Below the pieces are notes generated by a model that worked only from the letters and a program-made list of their open reading frames with translations, searched no databases and was not told the origin of the DNA. 64,000 nucleotides of DNA, taken from the NCBI GenBank assembly GCA_902801485.1, contig CADCIP010000011.1, forward strand, positions 16,992-80,991, read 5' to 3'. The position numbers were made by a program, and so were the translations under genes. The first letter of the stretch is position 1. Each line of letters opens with the position of its first letter. The DNA comes from an uncultured Bacteroidales bacterium. GTDB taxonomy: Bacteria > Bacteroidota > Bacteroidia > Bacteroidales > Bacteroidaceae. Positions 34,198-43,950 of the stretch are shown here, piece by piece.

Positions 34198-35514
34198 ATG
34201 ATAGAAACAAATAATTCCCTCTTCGAGGGGCAGATTCTCCTTTTAGGAAGTGGCGGCCGTGAGCACGCCTTAGCTTGGAAGATTGCTCAGAGTGAGAAAT
34301 GCGGGAAACTGTATATTGCCCCGGGGAATGCCGGTACAGCAACAGTTGGCGAGAACGTAAACATAAAGGCTGACGACTTCGATGCTATTAAGGTCTTTGT
34401 GCTGAGAAACCGTATTCAGATGGTAGTGGTAGGTCCCGAGGACCCATTGGTGAAGGGTATCTATGACTACTTCAAGAACGACCCCGAACTGAAGAACATT
34501 CCTGTTATCGGTCCCAGCAAAGCAGGTGCCGTACTGGAGGGAAGCAAGGATTTTGCCAAAGGCTTCATGCAGCGTCATGGTATCCCTACTGCAGCCTATC
34601 AGACCTTCACAGGCGAGACGCTGGCCGAAGGAAAAGCTTTCCTGAAGACCCTACAGCCCCCATACGTACTGAAGGCCGACGGACTTTGCGCCGGTAAGGG
34701 CGTGCTGATTCTGCCCACCCTGGAAGAAGCAGAGAAAGAGCTGGAGGAGATGTTAGGCGGAATGTTCGGAGGCGCCAGCAGCCGTGTGGTAATCGAGGAA
34801 TTCATGAGCGGTATAGAATGCTCTGTATTTGTACTGACCGACGGTAAGGACTACAGGATTCTGCCCGAGGCAAAAGACTACAAACGAATCGGAGAAGGTG
34901 ATACCGGTCTGAATACTGGCGGTATGGGCAGCGTAAGTCCCGTTCCCTTTGCTACTACAGAGTGGATGAAGAAGGTCGAGGACCGCATCATCCGTCCTAC
35001 TGTTGAAGGCTTGGCTGCTGAGGGTATCGACTATAAGGGCTTTATCTTCTTCGGTCTGATTAACCGTACAAACACGCCTACAGGTGAACCCGAACCATAT
35101 GTCATCGAATACAATGTCCGTATGGGTGATCCGGAAACGGAAACCGTTATGCTACGCTTGAAGAGTGATATTGTTGACCTCTTTGAAGGCGTTGCAACAG
35201 GAACATTGGCCCAGCGCAGCATCGAATTTGATACGCGCAGTGCTGTCTGCGTAATGCTGGTTAGCGGCGGCTATCCCGGAAGTTACCAGAAGGGTTATCC
35301 CATCAGCGGCATCGACAAAGTTGAGGGCAGCGTTGTATTCCATGCAGGAACTGCATTGAAGGACAAGGAAGTTGTCACGAACGGCGGTCGTGTGATTGCT
35401 GTAAGCAGTTACGGAGCCAATAAGGCTGAAGCCCTTCAGAAGAGTTTCACCGAGGCCCAGAAGATTCAATTCAAGGACAAATACTTCCGCAGAGACATCG
35501 GAGCAGACCTATAG
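34198..35514 (+). CDS. purD: Phosphoribosylamine-glycine ligase
   Basis: The 438-residue protein is the ATP-grasp enzyme of the second step of purine synthesis, joining glycine to phosphoribosylamine. It has [16 protein letters not shown] near the start, [12 protein letters not shown], an ATP-grasp core with [22 protein letters not shown], and the metal-site [11 protein letters not shown]. It starts with ATG 14 bp after the S9 peptidase stop. A short N-terminal extension ([10 protein letters not shown]) precedes the usual start region. No other pur gene is in the window. Confidence 0.95.
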   Translation: MIETNNSLFEGQILLLGSGGREHALAWKIAQSEKCGKLYIAPGNAGTATVGENVNIKADDFDAIKVFVLRNRIQMVVVGPEDPLVKGIYDYFKNDPELKNIPVIGPSKAGAVLEGSKDFAKGFMQRHGIPTAAYQTFTGETLAEGKAFLKTLQPPYVLKADGLCAGKGVLILPTLEEAEKELEEMLGGMFGGASSRVVIEEFMSGIECSVFVLTDGKDYRILPEAKDYKRIGEGDTGLNTGGMGSVSPVPFATTEWMKKVEDRIIRPTVEGLAAEGIDYKGFIFFGLINRTNTPTGEPEPYVIEYNVRMGDPETETVMLRLKSDIVDLFEGVATGTLAQRSIEFDTRSAVCVMLVSGGYPGSYQKGYPISGIDKVEGSVVFHAGTALKDKEVVTNGGRVIAVSSYGANKAEALQKSFTEAQKIQFKDKYFRRDIGADL

Positions 35515-35526
35515 ATTTATTGAGCA

Positions 35527-36465
35527 TTGAGGTATAACCGATTTCAGAATAAGGTAGCAGAGAGTACGGCCACAATGCCTGTCTGTGCAGTGCTGACAAC
35601 CATCTTATGGTGGTGGCCTCAGCAGTCATTTGCCACAAGCAACATCATAGGGTGGGCATTATGTGTCCTAGCCGCATATGTCTTTATGGAGACGAATGAT
35701 GTGTATAATGTTATTCGCCTCCGCACCAGGATGATGGCTTGCACATGGCTTGTGCTGGCTTCCTGCCAAGCATTCATGCACCCGTTCGGAACTCCGGCTA
35801 TCAGCGCGGTATGCATGGCACTTAGTTATTACTTGCTGTTCCGCTGCTATCAGTTATACAATTCAGCTGCCTGGATTTTCCACAGTTTTCTCTTTTTGGG
35901 AACAGGCAGTCTGTTTGCTGCTGTCATGTTACCTATGGGGTTGCTCTTTTACCTTTATCTGATAGGGTTCCTGCGCTCTCTTTCATGGCGAGGATTTTGG
36001 GCTGGACTATTGGGTATGGCATTGCCCTACGCGGTCTGGGGGACTTGGTGCTTCCTTACGGATAAGACAGATAGCATACTCGTTTTTGTTACCTCGCACT
36101 TCGTATGGCACCCTGTTTCGTTGGAGGCTATAACCAGCCTGCCTGTTAGCCGGATGGTGTCTATGGGTGTTGTTACCTTGCTGAGCTTAGTGGGAGTCTT
36201 TCACTATTTGCAAACCAAGTACAACGATAAGATACGGGTTAGGATGATACTTTACATCTATATGGTTCAGACCATTCTGCTCCTCGTGTATCTTTTCCTG
36301 CAGCCTGGAGAGTTCCAGAACACCATGGCGTTGCTGATTGTAAGCGCATGTCCTCTTATTGCCCATTACTTTTCCCTGACAGGAAGTTGGCTGAGCAACG
36401 CATTCTTTATCTTGTCGCTATTCTTATGTGGCACGATGGCTTATTTTAATTTATGGACGACATAG
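35527..36465 (+). CDS. Multi-pass inner-membrane protein of unknown function
   Basis: The 312-residue protein has about eight or nine hydrophobic segments. The start is TTG at 35527: an in-frame stop lies at 35521-35523, and the N-terminal RYNRFQNKVAES motif before the first helix looks like the start seen in Bacteroidetes relatives. The next ATG (35576) would cut it off. No catalytic motif is recognised. The end overlaps the next membrane-protein gene by 13 bp, suggesting coupled translation. Confidence 0.72.
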   Translation: MRYNRFQNKVAESTATMPVCAVLTTILWWWPQQSFATSNIIGWALCVLAAYVFMETNDVYNVIRLRTRMMACTWLVLASCQAFMHPFGTPAISAVCMALSYYLLFRCYQLYNSAAWIFHSFLFLGTGSLFAAVMLPMGLLFYLYLIGFLRSLSWRGFWAGLLGMALPYAVWGTWCFLTDKTDSILVFVTSHFVWHPVSLEAITSLPVSRMVSMGVVTLLSLVGVFHYLQTKYNDKIRVRMILYIYMVQTILLLVYLFLQPGEFQNTMALLIVSACPLIAHYFSLTGSWLSNAFFILSLFLCGTMAYFNLWTT

Positions 36466-36908
36466 TACAATATATGATCCCCCTGGGATATGGGGGAATG
36501 GGAATTGCTTCTTTTATTGCGGGCAGTGTTTTACCTTTTAGTAGCGAGACACTGTTGGCAGGTCTTCTTTTAGCAGGCTTACATCCTTGGCCGCTGTTTG
36601 TAAGTGCTACCATTGGAAATGTCCTGGGCAGCATGTTCAACTATTGTGTAGGAAGATTGGGGAAGATAGAATGGATCGAGAAATATCTGCATGTTAGGCG
36701 CGAGAAGGTTGAAAAGACTCAGCGATGGTTGCAGGGACGGGGCGCTTGGATGGGCTTTTTCTGTTTCCTGCCTATCTTGGGAAGTGCTCTTTCGGTGACG
36801 TTGGGATATATGAGAGCCAACCCCACTCTTACGTTCTTGAGCATAGCATTAGGGAAGGCTTTGCGTTATGGAGTGCTCATAATGATCCTTATTATGGCTA
36901 AAGGATAA
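36453..36908 (+). CDS. YqaA-type DedA/SNARE-associated membrane protein
   Basis: The 151-residue protein resembles small DedA-superfamily proteins of the YqaA group. It has GGMGIASFIAGSVLPFSSE near the start, the GNVLGSMFNYCVGRLG motif, a charged W-I-E-K segment, and FLPILGSALSVTLGYMR. DedA-superfamily proteins are implicated in lipid flipping and envelope homeostasis. It overlaps the preceding membrane gene and is followed by a promoter for the DUF2723 gene. Confidence 0.8.
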   Translation: MDDIVQYMIPLGYGGMGIASFIAGSVLPFSSETLLAGLLLAGLHPWPLFVSATIGNVLGSMFNYCVGRLGKIEWIEKYLHVRREKVEKTQRWLQGRGAWMGFFCFLPILGSALSVTLGYMRANPTLTFLSIALGKALRYGVLIMILIMAKG

Positions 36909-36949
36909 AAAAAATGCCGAGTGGAGCGGTAGAACAGAAGAAAAAACAG

Positions 36950-36957
36950 TAACTTTG
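36950..36957 (+). promoter_or_regulatory. -7 box of the DUF2723 gene
   Basis: TAACTTTG lies 41 bp before the ATG at 36999. No TTTG is seen at the -33 distance. Confidence 0.45.
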
Positions 36958-36998
36958 CAGAATGCAATCAATATAAACAAATAAATACACACCGTTAA

Positions 36999-39900
36999 AT
37001 GAAACAGTTCAGATTAGTGGACAACCTGATGGGTTGGATTACTTTTGCCATTGCGGCCTTCGTGTATTGCAGCACGATAGAGCCCACGGCAAGCTTTTGG
37101 GACTGCCCTGAGTTCATCACTACAGCTTACAAGTTGGAAGTGGGACATCCCCCTGGGGCACCTTTCTTTATGTTGACGGCAAACCTCTTTACGCAGTTTG
37201 TCAGTGACCCCGCGCTGGTAGCCCGCATGGTGAATACCATGAGTGCGCTTTTCAGTGCTGCTTGTATTATGTTCCTTTTTTGGAGTATCAGTCATCTGGG
37301 GCGCAAGTTAGTAGGCGAGAACGGTCAGTTGAAGAACGTTGCCCAGTTGATAACCGTTGAGGCCAGTGCCCTGACGGGAGCTTTGGTTTACACTTTCTCC
37401 GATACCTTCTGGTTCAGTGCCGTAGAGGGTGAGGTATATGCTTACAGTAGCCTTTTTACCGCTGTAGTATTCTGGCTGATGCTGAAATGGGAAGACCATG
37501 CCGATGAGGCTGGCTCCGACCGTTGGCTCATCCTGATAGCCTATCTCACAGGCCTCAGTATCGGTGTTCACTTGCTGAACCTGCTCTGTGTCCCTGCCTT
37601 GGTTCTTGTTTATTATTACAAAAAAGCCAAGAACCCCAACCTCAAGGGAGCACTGCTCTCTGTAGTCGGAAGCGGTGCGCTCATTGCTGCTGTATTGTAT
37701 GGCATTGTGCCAGGTATCGTAAAGGTAGGCGGATGGTTCGAACTGTTGTTTGTCAACCAACTGAGTTGCCCCTTCAACACAGGACTTATCATATACATTA
37801 TATTATTGGTAGGCATCGTGCTGTGGAGCATCTGGGAGACTCGCAGGCAAAAGAGTCGTATTCGCATGAACATCTCTTATCTGCTTAGCGTAGGTATGTT
37901 GGGTATTCCTTTCTACGGATACGGTATCGCCAGCATTGTTACGGGTATTGTCATTCTGGCTGCCCTGTTTGTGCTTCTGCGTTTCCAAAGGGAAGGAAAA
38001 TCTCTGGTATCTGCCCGTCTGATGAATTCCAGTCTGCTCTGTATGCTCATGATTATGATTGGCTACAGCTCATACGCCGTTATCGTAATCCGCAGTTCAG
38101 CCAATACACCTATGGACCAGAACTCACCCGAGGACATCTTTACTCTGGGTACTTACCTGAGTCGTGAGCAGTATGGTGATCGTCCTCTTCTCTACGGACA
38201 GGCTTATACCAGCCAGGTGCAACTGAAAGTGGACGGTAACTACTGTGTTCCCGTCAGCAAGCAGAAAGCACCTGTATATCAGCGTAAGGAGAAAGCCAGT
38301 CCGGAAGAACCGGATCGCTATGAGATTCAGCGCTACGATCAGGAATACGTTTACCAGCAGAATATGCTCTTCCCCCGTATGTACAGTAGCGGTCATGCTT
38401 CGGCATACGAGAGTTGGATGGGTGGCGTAAAAGGTACAACCAGAAACTACGAGCGCTGTGGCGAGATGGTTCCCGTTAAGATGCCTACCATGCTGGAGAA
38501 CATTCGTTTCTTCCTGAGCTATCAGGTTAATTTCATGTATTGGCGCTACTTTATGTGGAACTTCGCCGGTCGTCAGAACGATATTCAGGGAAACGGAGAA
38601 TGGGAGCACGGCAACTGGCTGACAGGTATTCCTTTCCTGGATAATATGCGTTTGGGCGACCAGAGCAAACTGCCGTCAGATTTGCGCGACAACAAGGGGC
38701 ATAACGTATTCTACTGTTTGCCGCTGATCCTGGGTCTGCTGGGCCTCTTCTGGCAGTTGTTCCGTAATACGCCCGAGAACAAAAACGAGGGCGAGAAGCA
38801 GTTCGGTATTGTATTCTTCCTGTTCTTCATGACGGGTCTGGCCATTGTTATTTACCTGAACCAGACACCTATGCAACCGCGTGAACGAGACTACGCATAC
38901 GCCGGTTCGTTCTATGCCTTTGCCATCTGGGTAGGTCTTGGTGTTGCTGCCATTGCCGATTATCTGCAGAAACTGCTAAAGAACGAGAAGATATGTGCCT
39001 TGCTGAGTTGCCTTTGTGTGCTGGTACCTTTGCAGATGGCCTCTCAGACGTGGGATGATCACGACAGAAGCGGTCGTTATACCTGTCGCGACTTTGGCCG
39101 TAACTACCTGCAGACCCTCTCGCAAGGCAATAACCCCATCATTTTCACCAATGGAGACAACGATACCTTCCCCTTGTGGTATGCACAGGAGACGGAATCG
39201 TTCCGCACCGATGCTCGCGTCTGCAACCTTTCTTATCTGCAGACCGACTGGTACATCGACCAGATGAAGCGACCCGCCTATGATTCGCCTGCAGTGCCCA
39301 TTCATTGGAGCCGTCTGCAGTATGTGGCAGGAACCCGCGAGGGAGTAAGCGTTCGCCCCGGTGTTCTGGAGCAGGCCATTGAGGCTTATAAGGATGATCC
39401 CGTGCTGATGCATCAGGTGCTGGGTGACAACCCTTACGAATTACGCTACATCATCGACAAGTGGGTGCTGAACACCAATCCCGAATTGCAGATATTCCCC
39501 ACCGATTCTATCGTGTTTGCTGTGGATAAGGAGGCAGTTAAGCGTAGCGGAATGATGATGGCCGGCGACAGTATTCCTGACTTTATGCATATAAGTCTAA
39601 AGGGCAAACGTGCTGTTTATAAGAGCGAGATGATGATGTACGAAATGCTGGCACAGTGTAACTGGGAGCGTCCGATGTATGTAGCCATCACAGTAGGGAA
39701 AGACAACTACGGCAGTCTGGGTGACTATTTCGTCCAGGAAGGTCTTGCCAACCGTATCACCCCCTTCAAGACCGTTGATACGGGTAAGGATATGGACACC
39801 GACCGTATGTATGAGAATATTATGACACGCTTTGCCTTTGGCGGAATCGACAATCCCGACATCTATCTTGACGAGACCGTTACCCGTATGTGCTATACCC

Positions 39901-40304
39901 ATCGCCGTATGATTGCCCAGTTGGCAACCCGTTTGCTGCAGGAAGGTAAGAAAGATAAGGCGGCCCGACTGATAGCATACGCCGAAAAGGTATTGCCGCC
40001 AACTACCTTGCCCCACAACTATGCCGGTTTTTCGTTGGATCTGGCACGTGCATGGATTGCTGTGGGAAACAAGAAGATGGCCGAGAAGATTGCCTATCCT
40101 GTTGCTGCCAATGCCGTGGAGTACCTGAACTGGTATATGAGTCTGCCCGGCAAGATACTTGTCCAGAGCGAGAAAGACTGCATGTATTACCTTTATCAGA
40201 TGCACGCAGCTACTGAGGTACTACAAGATGCCGGTAGCAATAAGGCTAAAGATATGGCGGTAATACTGGAAGCCTTCAACAATGCCCTTCAGAATCATCT
40301 CTAA
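36999..40304 (+). CDS. DUF2723 membrane glycosyltransferase (GT117-type)
   Basis: The 1101-residue protein has about a dozen N-terminal membrane helices. The family signature is SFWDCPEFITTAYKLEVGHPPGAP (residues about 31-54, written across its known motif), with the acidic residue expected in GT-C enzymes. A large soluble C-terminal region follows the helices, with DYAYAGSFYAFAIW and FTNGDNDTFPLWYAQE motifs. DUF2723 proteins are proposed lipid-linked-sugar glycosyltransferases, related to protein O-mannosyltransferases, in Bacteroidetes. The polysaccharide deacetylase gene starts on the base after its stop. Confidence 0.85.
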   Translation: MKQFRLVDNLMGWITFAIAAFVYCSTIEPTASFWDCPEFITTAYKLEVGHPPGAPFFMLTANLFTQFVSDPALVARMVNTMSALFSAACIMFLFWSISHLGRKLVGENGQLKNVAQLITVEASALTGALVYTFSDTFWFSAVEGEVYAYSSLFTAVVFWLMLKWEDHADEAGSDRWLILIAYLTGLSIGVHLLNLLCVPALVLVYYYKKAKNPNLKGALLSVVGSGALIAAVLYGIVPGIVKVGGWFELLFVNQLSCPFNTGLIIYIILLVGIVLWSIWETRRQKSRIRMNISYLLSVGMLGIPFYGYGIASIVTGIVILAALFVLLRFQREGKSLVSARLMNSSLLCMLMIMIGYSSYAVIVIRSSANTPMDQNSPEDIFTLGTYLSREQYGDRPLLYGQAYTSQVQLKVDGNYCVPVSKQKAPVYQRKEKASPEEPDRYEIQRYDQEYVYQQNMLFPRMYSSGHASAYESWMGGVKGTTRNYERCGEMVPVKMPTMLENIRFFLSYQVNFMYWRYFMWNFAGRQNDIQGNGEWEHGNWLTGIPFLDNMRLGDQSKLPSDLRDNKGHNVFYCLPLILGLLGLFWQLFRNTPENKNEGEKQFGIVFFLFFMTGLAIVIYLNQTPMQPRERDYAYAGSFYAFAIWVGLGVAAIADYLQKLLKNEKICALLSCLCVLVPLQMASQTWDDHDRSGRYTCRDFGRNYLQTLSQGNNPIIFTNGDNDTFPLWYAQETESFRTDARVCNLSYLQTDWYIDQMKRPAYDSPAVPIHWSRLQYVAGTREGVSVRPGVLEQAIEAYKDDPVLMHQVLGDNPYELRYIIDKWVLNTNPELQIFPTDSIVFAVDKEAVKRSGMMMAGDSIPDFMHISLKGKRAVYKSEMMMYEMLAQCNWERPMYVAITVGKDNYGSLGDYFVQEGLANRITPFKTVDTGKDMDTDRMYENIMTRFAFGGIDNPDIYLDETVTRMCYTHRRMIAQLATRLLQEGKKDKAARLIAYAEKVLPPTTLPHNYAGFSLDLARAWIAVGNKKMAEKIAYPVAANAVEYLNWYMSLPGKILVQSEKDCMYYLYQMHAATEVLQDAGSNKAKDMAVILEAFNNALQNHL

Positions 40305-40919
40305 ATGATAATCGAGCAGCCCGCTATATTCCTGCGTTGGCTTTTCCCACATGCCTTGTGGAGAATGGATCGTCATCAGAAGTCGGTTTACCTGACTTTT
40401 GATGACGGCCCTATTCCCGAGGCTACTCCTTTCATTCTTGACACCTTGGACCGTTTCCATGCCAAGGCCACTTTCTTTATGGTCGGCGAGAATGCCGTAA
40501 AATACCCCCATCTTTTGGAGGAAGTCCGTCGGCGCGGTCACCAGATAGGCAATCATACCTACAATCACCTTTCCGGTATGCGGCATTTTACATGGACCTA
40601 TCTTGCCAATATTAAAAAGGCAGACGAAGTCCTGCATACCAACCTTTTTCGTCCGCCACACGGATGGATTAGGACGGTACAGTATAGGGTTCTTCGGCAT
40701 ATAGGCATAAAGGTAGTTATGTGGGATGTGGTAACACGCGATTACAGCAGGTTGTTAACTGCCGAGGATGTGCTGCGTAACGTAAAGCGCTACACCCGCC
40801 CAGGCAGTATCATCACTTTCCATGATTCCCTGAAAAGCATCGAGAAACTCAAACACGCTTTACCGGAAGCTTTATCCTGGCTTCAAGAACAAGGGTATGA
40901 ATTCCGCACCTTTGAATAG
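40305..40919 (+). CDS. Polysaccharide deacetylase (CE4, NodB fold)
   Basis: The 204-residue protein has the NodB catalytic base and metal motif TFDDGP (near residue 31), the zinc H-x3-H pair in GNHTYNHLS, the RPPHGW motif (usually RPPYG), a WDVVTRDY segment, and the final FHDS. There is no signal peptide, so the enzyme is cytoplasmic or membrane-associated through its N-terminus. The substrate is not fixed by sequence; an N-acetylglucosamine-containing glycan is usual. Its start directly abuts the DUF2723 stop, and its last 23 bp overlap queG. Confidence 0.85.
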   Translation: MIIEQPAIFLRWLFPHALWRMDRHQKSVYLTFDDGPIPEATPFILDTLDRFHAKATFFMVGENAVKYPHLLEEVRRRGHQIGNHTYNHLSGMRHFTWTYLANIKKADEVLHTNLFRPPHGWIRTVQYRVLRHIGIKVVMWDVVTRDYSRLLTAEDVLRNVKRYTRPGSIITFHDSLKSIEKLKHALPEALSWLQEQGYEFRTFE

Positions 40920-41787
40920 CAACCAACTGAAAGCCCAGGCCCAGCGTCTGGGTTTTGTGGCTTGTGGCATCGCTCCTGCCGAGCCTGTTCAGGAGTGGTA
41001 TGCCCAAGGGTTCCGCCGTTGGTTGCAGTTAGGCTTTCAGGCCGATATGGAGTATATGCAGAACCATGTTGAGATGCGTCTGCAGCCAGCCCTCTTGCAC
41101 CCAGGCGTCAAGAGCATCGTGAGTTTGGCTCTCAACTATATGCCTACCCACCAGCAACCGGGTATCAGCCTTTATGCACAGGGTAAGGATTATCACGATG
41201 TGATGAAAGAACGCCTGCGTCAACTGATGACCGAGGCCGGATTGCAGGGACGTTGCTTTGTAGATACTGCCCCTGTCTTGGAACGTTACTGGGCATGGCG
41301 GTGCGGAATAGGCGAGTTCTGCCAGAACGGTCTGATATCTGTTCCCGGATATGGACCCACAGTCTTCTTAGGCGAAATCTTTGCAGAGCAAGAGGCAGAT
41401 GCCTACGACGAACCGCTCTCTCCCGCATCCGAGCGTTTCACCGGTTGGGAATCGCTCTGTCCAGCTCTCACTCCTCAGGGCCTTGATGCACGTCTGTGCC
41501 TCAGCTATCAGACCATAGAGAATAGGGGAGAACTGCCACACGACATACACCTTAAACGAACTTTCTACGGTTGTGACAAATGTCTGCGTGCCTGCCCTCA
41601 GTTTAAGGAGTCGCATCCCACAACAGAACAGGCATTTCAGCCTTCTGACGAGTTATTAGGCATGAAGGAGGAAGACTGGCGCGCCCTTACACCCGAACAG
41701 TACAAAGTCCTTTTCAAAGGTTCTGCTGTTAAGCGCGCTAAATACGAGGGACTTATCCGAAATATCAGTAAATGGAAAAAACAATAA
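40897..41787 (+). CDS. queG: Epoxyqueuosine reductase lacking cluster-I cysteines
   Basis: The 296-residue protein matches QueG, the cobalamin and iron-sulfur enzyme that makes queuosine in tRNA. It has SIVSLALNYMP, the catalytic and cobalamin-site region VDTAPVLERYWAWRCGIGEFCQNGLI, and LDARLCLSYQTIENRGELP. The second ferredoxin motif is intact (C226-x2-C229-x3-C233-P). The first, normally C-x2-C-x2-C-x3-C-P, reads S178-x2-F181-x2-W184-x3-C188-P. All three changed codons are one base from a Cys codon. The frame is continuous, so this is substitution, not frameshift. One 4Fe-4S cluster is probably lost or altered. The start overlaps the deacetylase gene. Confidence 0.85.
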   Translation: MNSAPLNSNQLKAQAQRLGFVACGIAPAEPVQEWYAQGFRRWLQLGFQADMEYMQNHVEMRLQPALLHPGVKSIVSLALNYMPTHQQPGISLYAQGKDYHDVMKERLRQLMTEAGLQGRCFVDTAPVLERYWAWRCGIGEFCQNGLISVPGYGPTVFLGEIFAEQEADAYDEPLSPASERFTGWESLCPALTPQGLDARLCLSYQTIENRGELPHDIHLKRTFYGCDKCLRACPQFKESHPTTEQAFQPSDELLGMKEEDWRALTPEQYKVLFKGSAVKRAKYEGLIRNISKWKKQ

Positions 41788-41794
41788 TATAATC

Positions 41795-43567
41795 ATGAAA
41801 ACAAGAAATTATCTTTTGCTTCTGCTATTGTTCGCTACACATAGCCTTTCCGCACAAGTGTCCCCCAACGGACGTATCAAGGTTGAAAAGTTCAATGACC
41901 ATATTACCGTCAGCTATAAGCTAAGCGGGAAATGGCAGGAAATCTATACTGCTGAATTCGAGGGAATCGATGGCGGAGATACACGCAACATCAAGGAAGA
42001 CTACACTATGCTGGCTGGAAAACGTCTTCATTGCACAAACAAAGGAAAAGAATCCGTTTACTCTCTTCAGAGCGGAGGTGTGCTTCGTATTCGAGTGTTC
42101 AATGATGGAGTTGCCTTCCAAAAGGTGGGTCGAGAAAGTATGAACGATAACGCCGAAATTCCTATTCCCATCACTATACCTTATTATAATAGTTGGATGA
42201 TGAACTGGACCGATGGTGCTGAAGGTTTCTATCCCAAGAACCGCCAGTTGAAGGAGGGCGACCGCCTGTCATTCCCTGCCCTGTTTGAGTTCCCCAACAA
42301 CGTTTTCGCACTTCTCACCGAGGCCGATATCCATCATGACAATGCTGCCTCTTCTTTCTATAGCCTTGACGGAAAGAACAAGTTCAATATCGTAACCGAC
42401 CAGAACGGGCAGTTTGCCCAACAGAGTTCCTGGAAGGTGATGATAATTGGTTCCTTGGCTGATGTGGTAGAAAGTACACTTGTGACAGACGTCAGTTGTC
42501 CCAGCAAGCTAACCGATACCAGTTGGATAGAGCCAGGTGTAGTTTCCTGGGTCTATTGGGCATACAATCACGGCAGCAACGACCTGAACATCATCAGGAA
42601 GTATGTTGATATGGCAGCAACCTTGCACCTTCCGTATGTGCTCATAGATGCTGAGTGGGACGAGATGAAGGATGGGAAAACCGTAGTGGATGCAGTGAAA
42701 TACGCCAAGGAGAAGGGCGTGAAGCCCATGATTTGGTACAACTCCAGTGTGGGTTGGATAAACGGTGCTCCAGGACCCAAGTTCCGACTGAACAAGCCCG
42801 AAGACCGAGAGAAGGAATTTGCCTGGTGTGAACAGATAGGAGTGGCAGGTGTAAAAATCGACTTCTTCAGCGGCGAGAACAATATGAATATGGCTTATTG
42901 TATCGACTTGATGGAATGTGCCGCCAAGCATCATCTGCTTGTAAATTTCCATGGGGCAACCGTTCCACGCGGTTGGCAGCGTACCTATCCTAATCTCTTG
43001 TCAACAGAAGGTGTATATGGTGCAGAATGGTATAATAATGTGGGTTCTTTCACAGACAAAGCAGCTTGCCATAATGCTACGTTGCCCTTCACTCGCAACG
43101 TCATTGGCCCGATGGACTATACCCCTTGTGCTTTCAGCGACTCGCAACATCCGCATATCACCACTCATGCGCACGAACTGGCTCTGACTGTGCTTTATGA
43201 AAGCGGCCTGCAACATCTTGCCGACCGCCCTGAGAGTTTCCTCAGCCAGCCTCAGGCCGTTCAGGACTTCTTATCTAAGTTGCCTGCTGCATGGGATGAG
43301 ACCCGTCTGGTAAGTGGTTACCCTGGTGAGAGTGTTGTCATTGCTCGCCGTAGTGGCAAGACTTGGTACGTGGCAGGCATCAATGGTAGAGAGCAAGAAT
43401 GCGAGTTCGACCTTAGCCGTCTTCCCGCTATTGTCGGCAAGAAGCGTCAGGCCGATTGTTTCTTAGATGCCAACGAGGACCGCGCTTGGCAACTGTTGCC
43501 TCACACGGCCCTCCCTGTTTCTGTTCATTGCCGCGCCCGTGGCGGCTTCGTGTTGGTTGTTAACTAA
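41795..43567 (+). CDS. GH97 glycoside hydrolase
   Basis: The 590-residue protein has a signal peptide (HSLSAQ) and the GH97 N-terminal beta-sandwich (SPNGRIKVEKFND, RIRVFNDGVAF). Its barrel has EPGVVSWVYWAYNHG, YVLIDAEWDEM and GVKIDFFSG with Asp356. An Asp at that strand is the nucleophile in the retaining GH97b alpha-galactosidases, so a retaining mechanism is likely. The HPHITTHAHELALTVLYESGLQ segment and an all-beta C-terminal domain follow. It begins 8 bp after queG, with which it may be co-transcribed by accident of position. Confidence 0.9.
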   Translation: MKTRNYLLLLLLFATHSLSAQVSPNGRIKVEKFNDHITVSYKLSGKWQEIYTAEFEGIDGGDTRNIKEDYTMLAGKRLHCTNKGKESVYSLQSGGVLRIRVFNDGVAFQKVGRESMNDNAEIPIPITIPYYNSWMMNWTDGAEGFYPKNRQLKEGDRLSFPALFEFPNNVFALLTEADIHHDNAASSFYSLDGKNKFNIVTDQNGQFAQQSSWKVMIIGSLADVVESTLVTDVSCPSKLTDTSWIEPGVVSWVYWAYNHGSNDLNIIRKYVDMAATLHLPYVLIDAEWDEMKDGKTVVDAVKYAKEKGVKPMIWYNSSVGWINGAPGPKFRLNKPEDREKEFAWCEQIGVAGVKIDFFSGENNMNMAYCIDLMECAAKHHLLVNFHGATVPRGWQRTYPNLLSTEGVYGAEWYNNVGSFTDKAACHNATLPFTRNVIGPMDYTPCAFSDSQHPHITTHAHELALTVLYESGLQHLADRPESFLSQPQAVQDFLSKLPAAWDETRLVSGYPGESVVIARRSGKTWYVAGINGREQECEFDLSRLPAIVGKKRQADCFLDANEDRAWQLLPHTALPVSVHCRARGGFVLVVN

Positions 43568-43594
43568 ACAAAAAGTTTCTTCCTGATAAATCTC

Positions 43595-43753
43595 TTAGAC
43601 GGGGCTGAATTCATCCTTGCCTACGCTGCATAGTGGGCAAACCCAGTCTTCGGGTAGGTCTTCAAAAGCCGTACCTGCGGGAATCCCATTGTCAGGATCA
43701 CCTACTTCAGGGTCATACTCATATCCACATACATCACAAACATACTTTTTCAT
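43595..43753 (-). CDS. Rubredoxin
   Basis: This short 52-residue frame has both iron-binding knuckles: C-D-V-C-G (Cys6, Cys9) and C-P-L-C (Cys39, Cys42). It also has the usual [14 protein letters not shown] core, AFEDLPEDW and a V-G-K-D-E-F end. Rubredoxin carries single electrons, in anaerobes usually to rubrerythrin or superoxide reductase for oxygen defence. No partner gene is adjacent. A -7 box lies about 95 bp upstream. Confidence 0.95.
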   Translation of the reverse strand: MKKYVCDVCGYEYDPEVGDPDNGIPAGTAFEDLPEDWVCPLCSVGKDEFSPV

Positions 43754-43847
43754 ACATTCTCTTTTTTAGGGTGATACAATATGCTTACTATCTCTTATTT
43801 AACGGCAACTTTTTTGCCATTTTGGAACATACGTTGTTGAGTTGCTG

Positions 43848-43855
43848 CAAATATA
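43848..43855 (-). promoter_or_regulatory. -7 box of the rubredoxin gene
   Basis: TATATTTG on the minus strand, giving a leader of roughly 90 bases. No clear -33 element. Confidence 0.4.
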
Positions 43856-43950
43856 CAACTTTTCCCTAAAACTCCGTATTTATTTTATGTTTTTTTATAA
43901 AGGCAACAATTATGTTTATAACGAAATGTCATGCCTGTGCTGCATTTAAA

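Noticed and set aside
41400-41520. Frameshift to explain the missing QueG cysteines
   Set aside because: The frame is continuous and residues on both sides align with QueG without a shift; each change is a single-base substitution.
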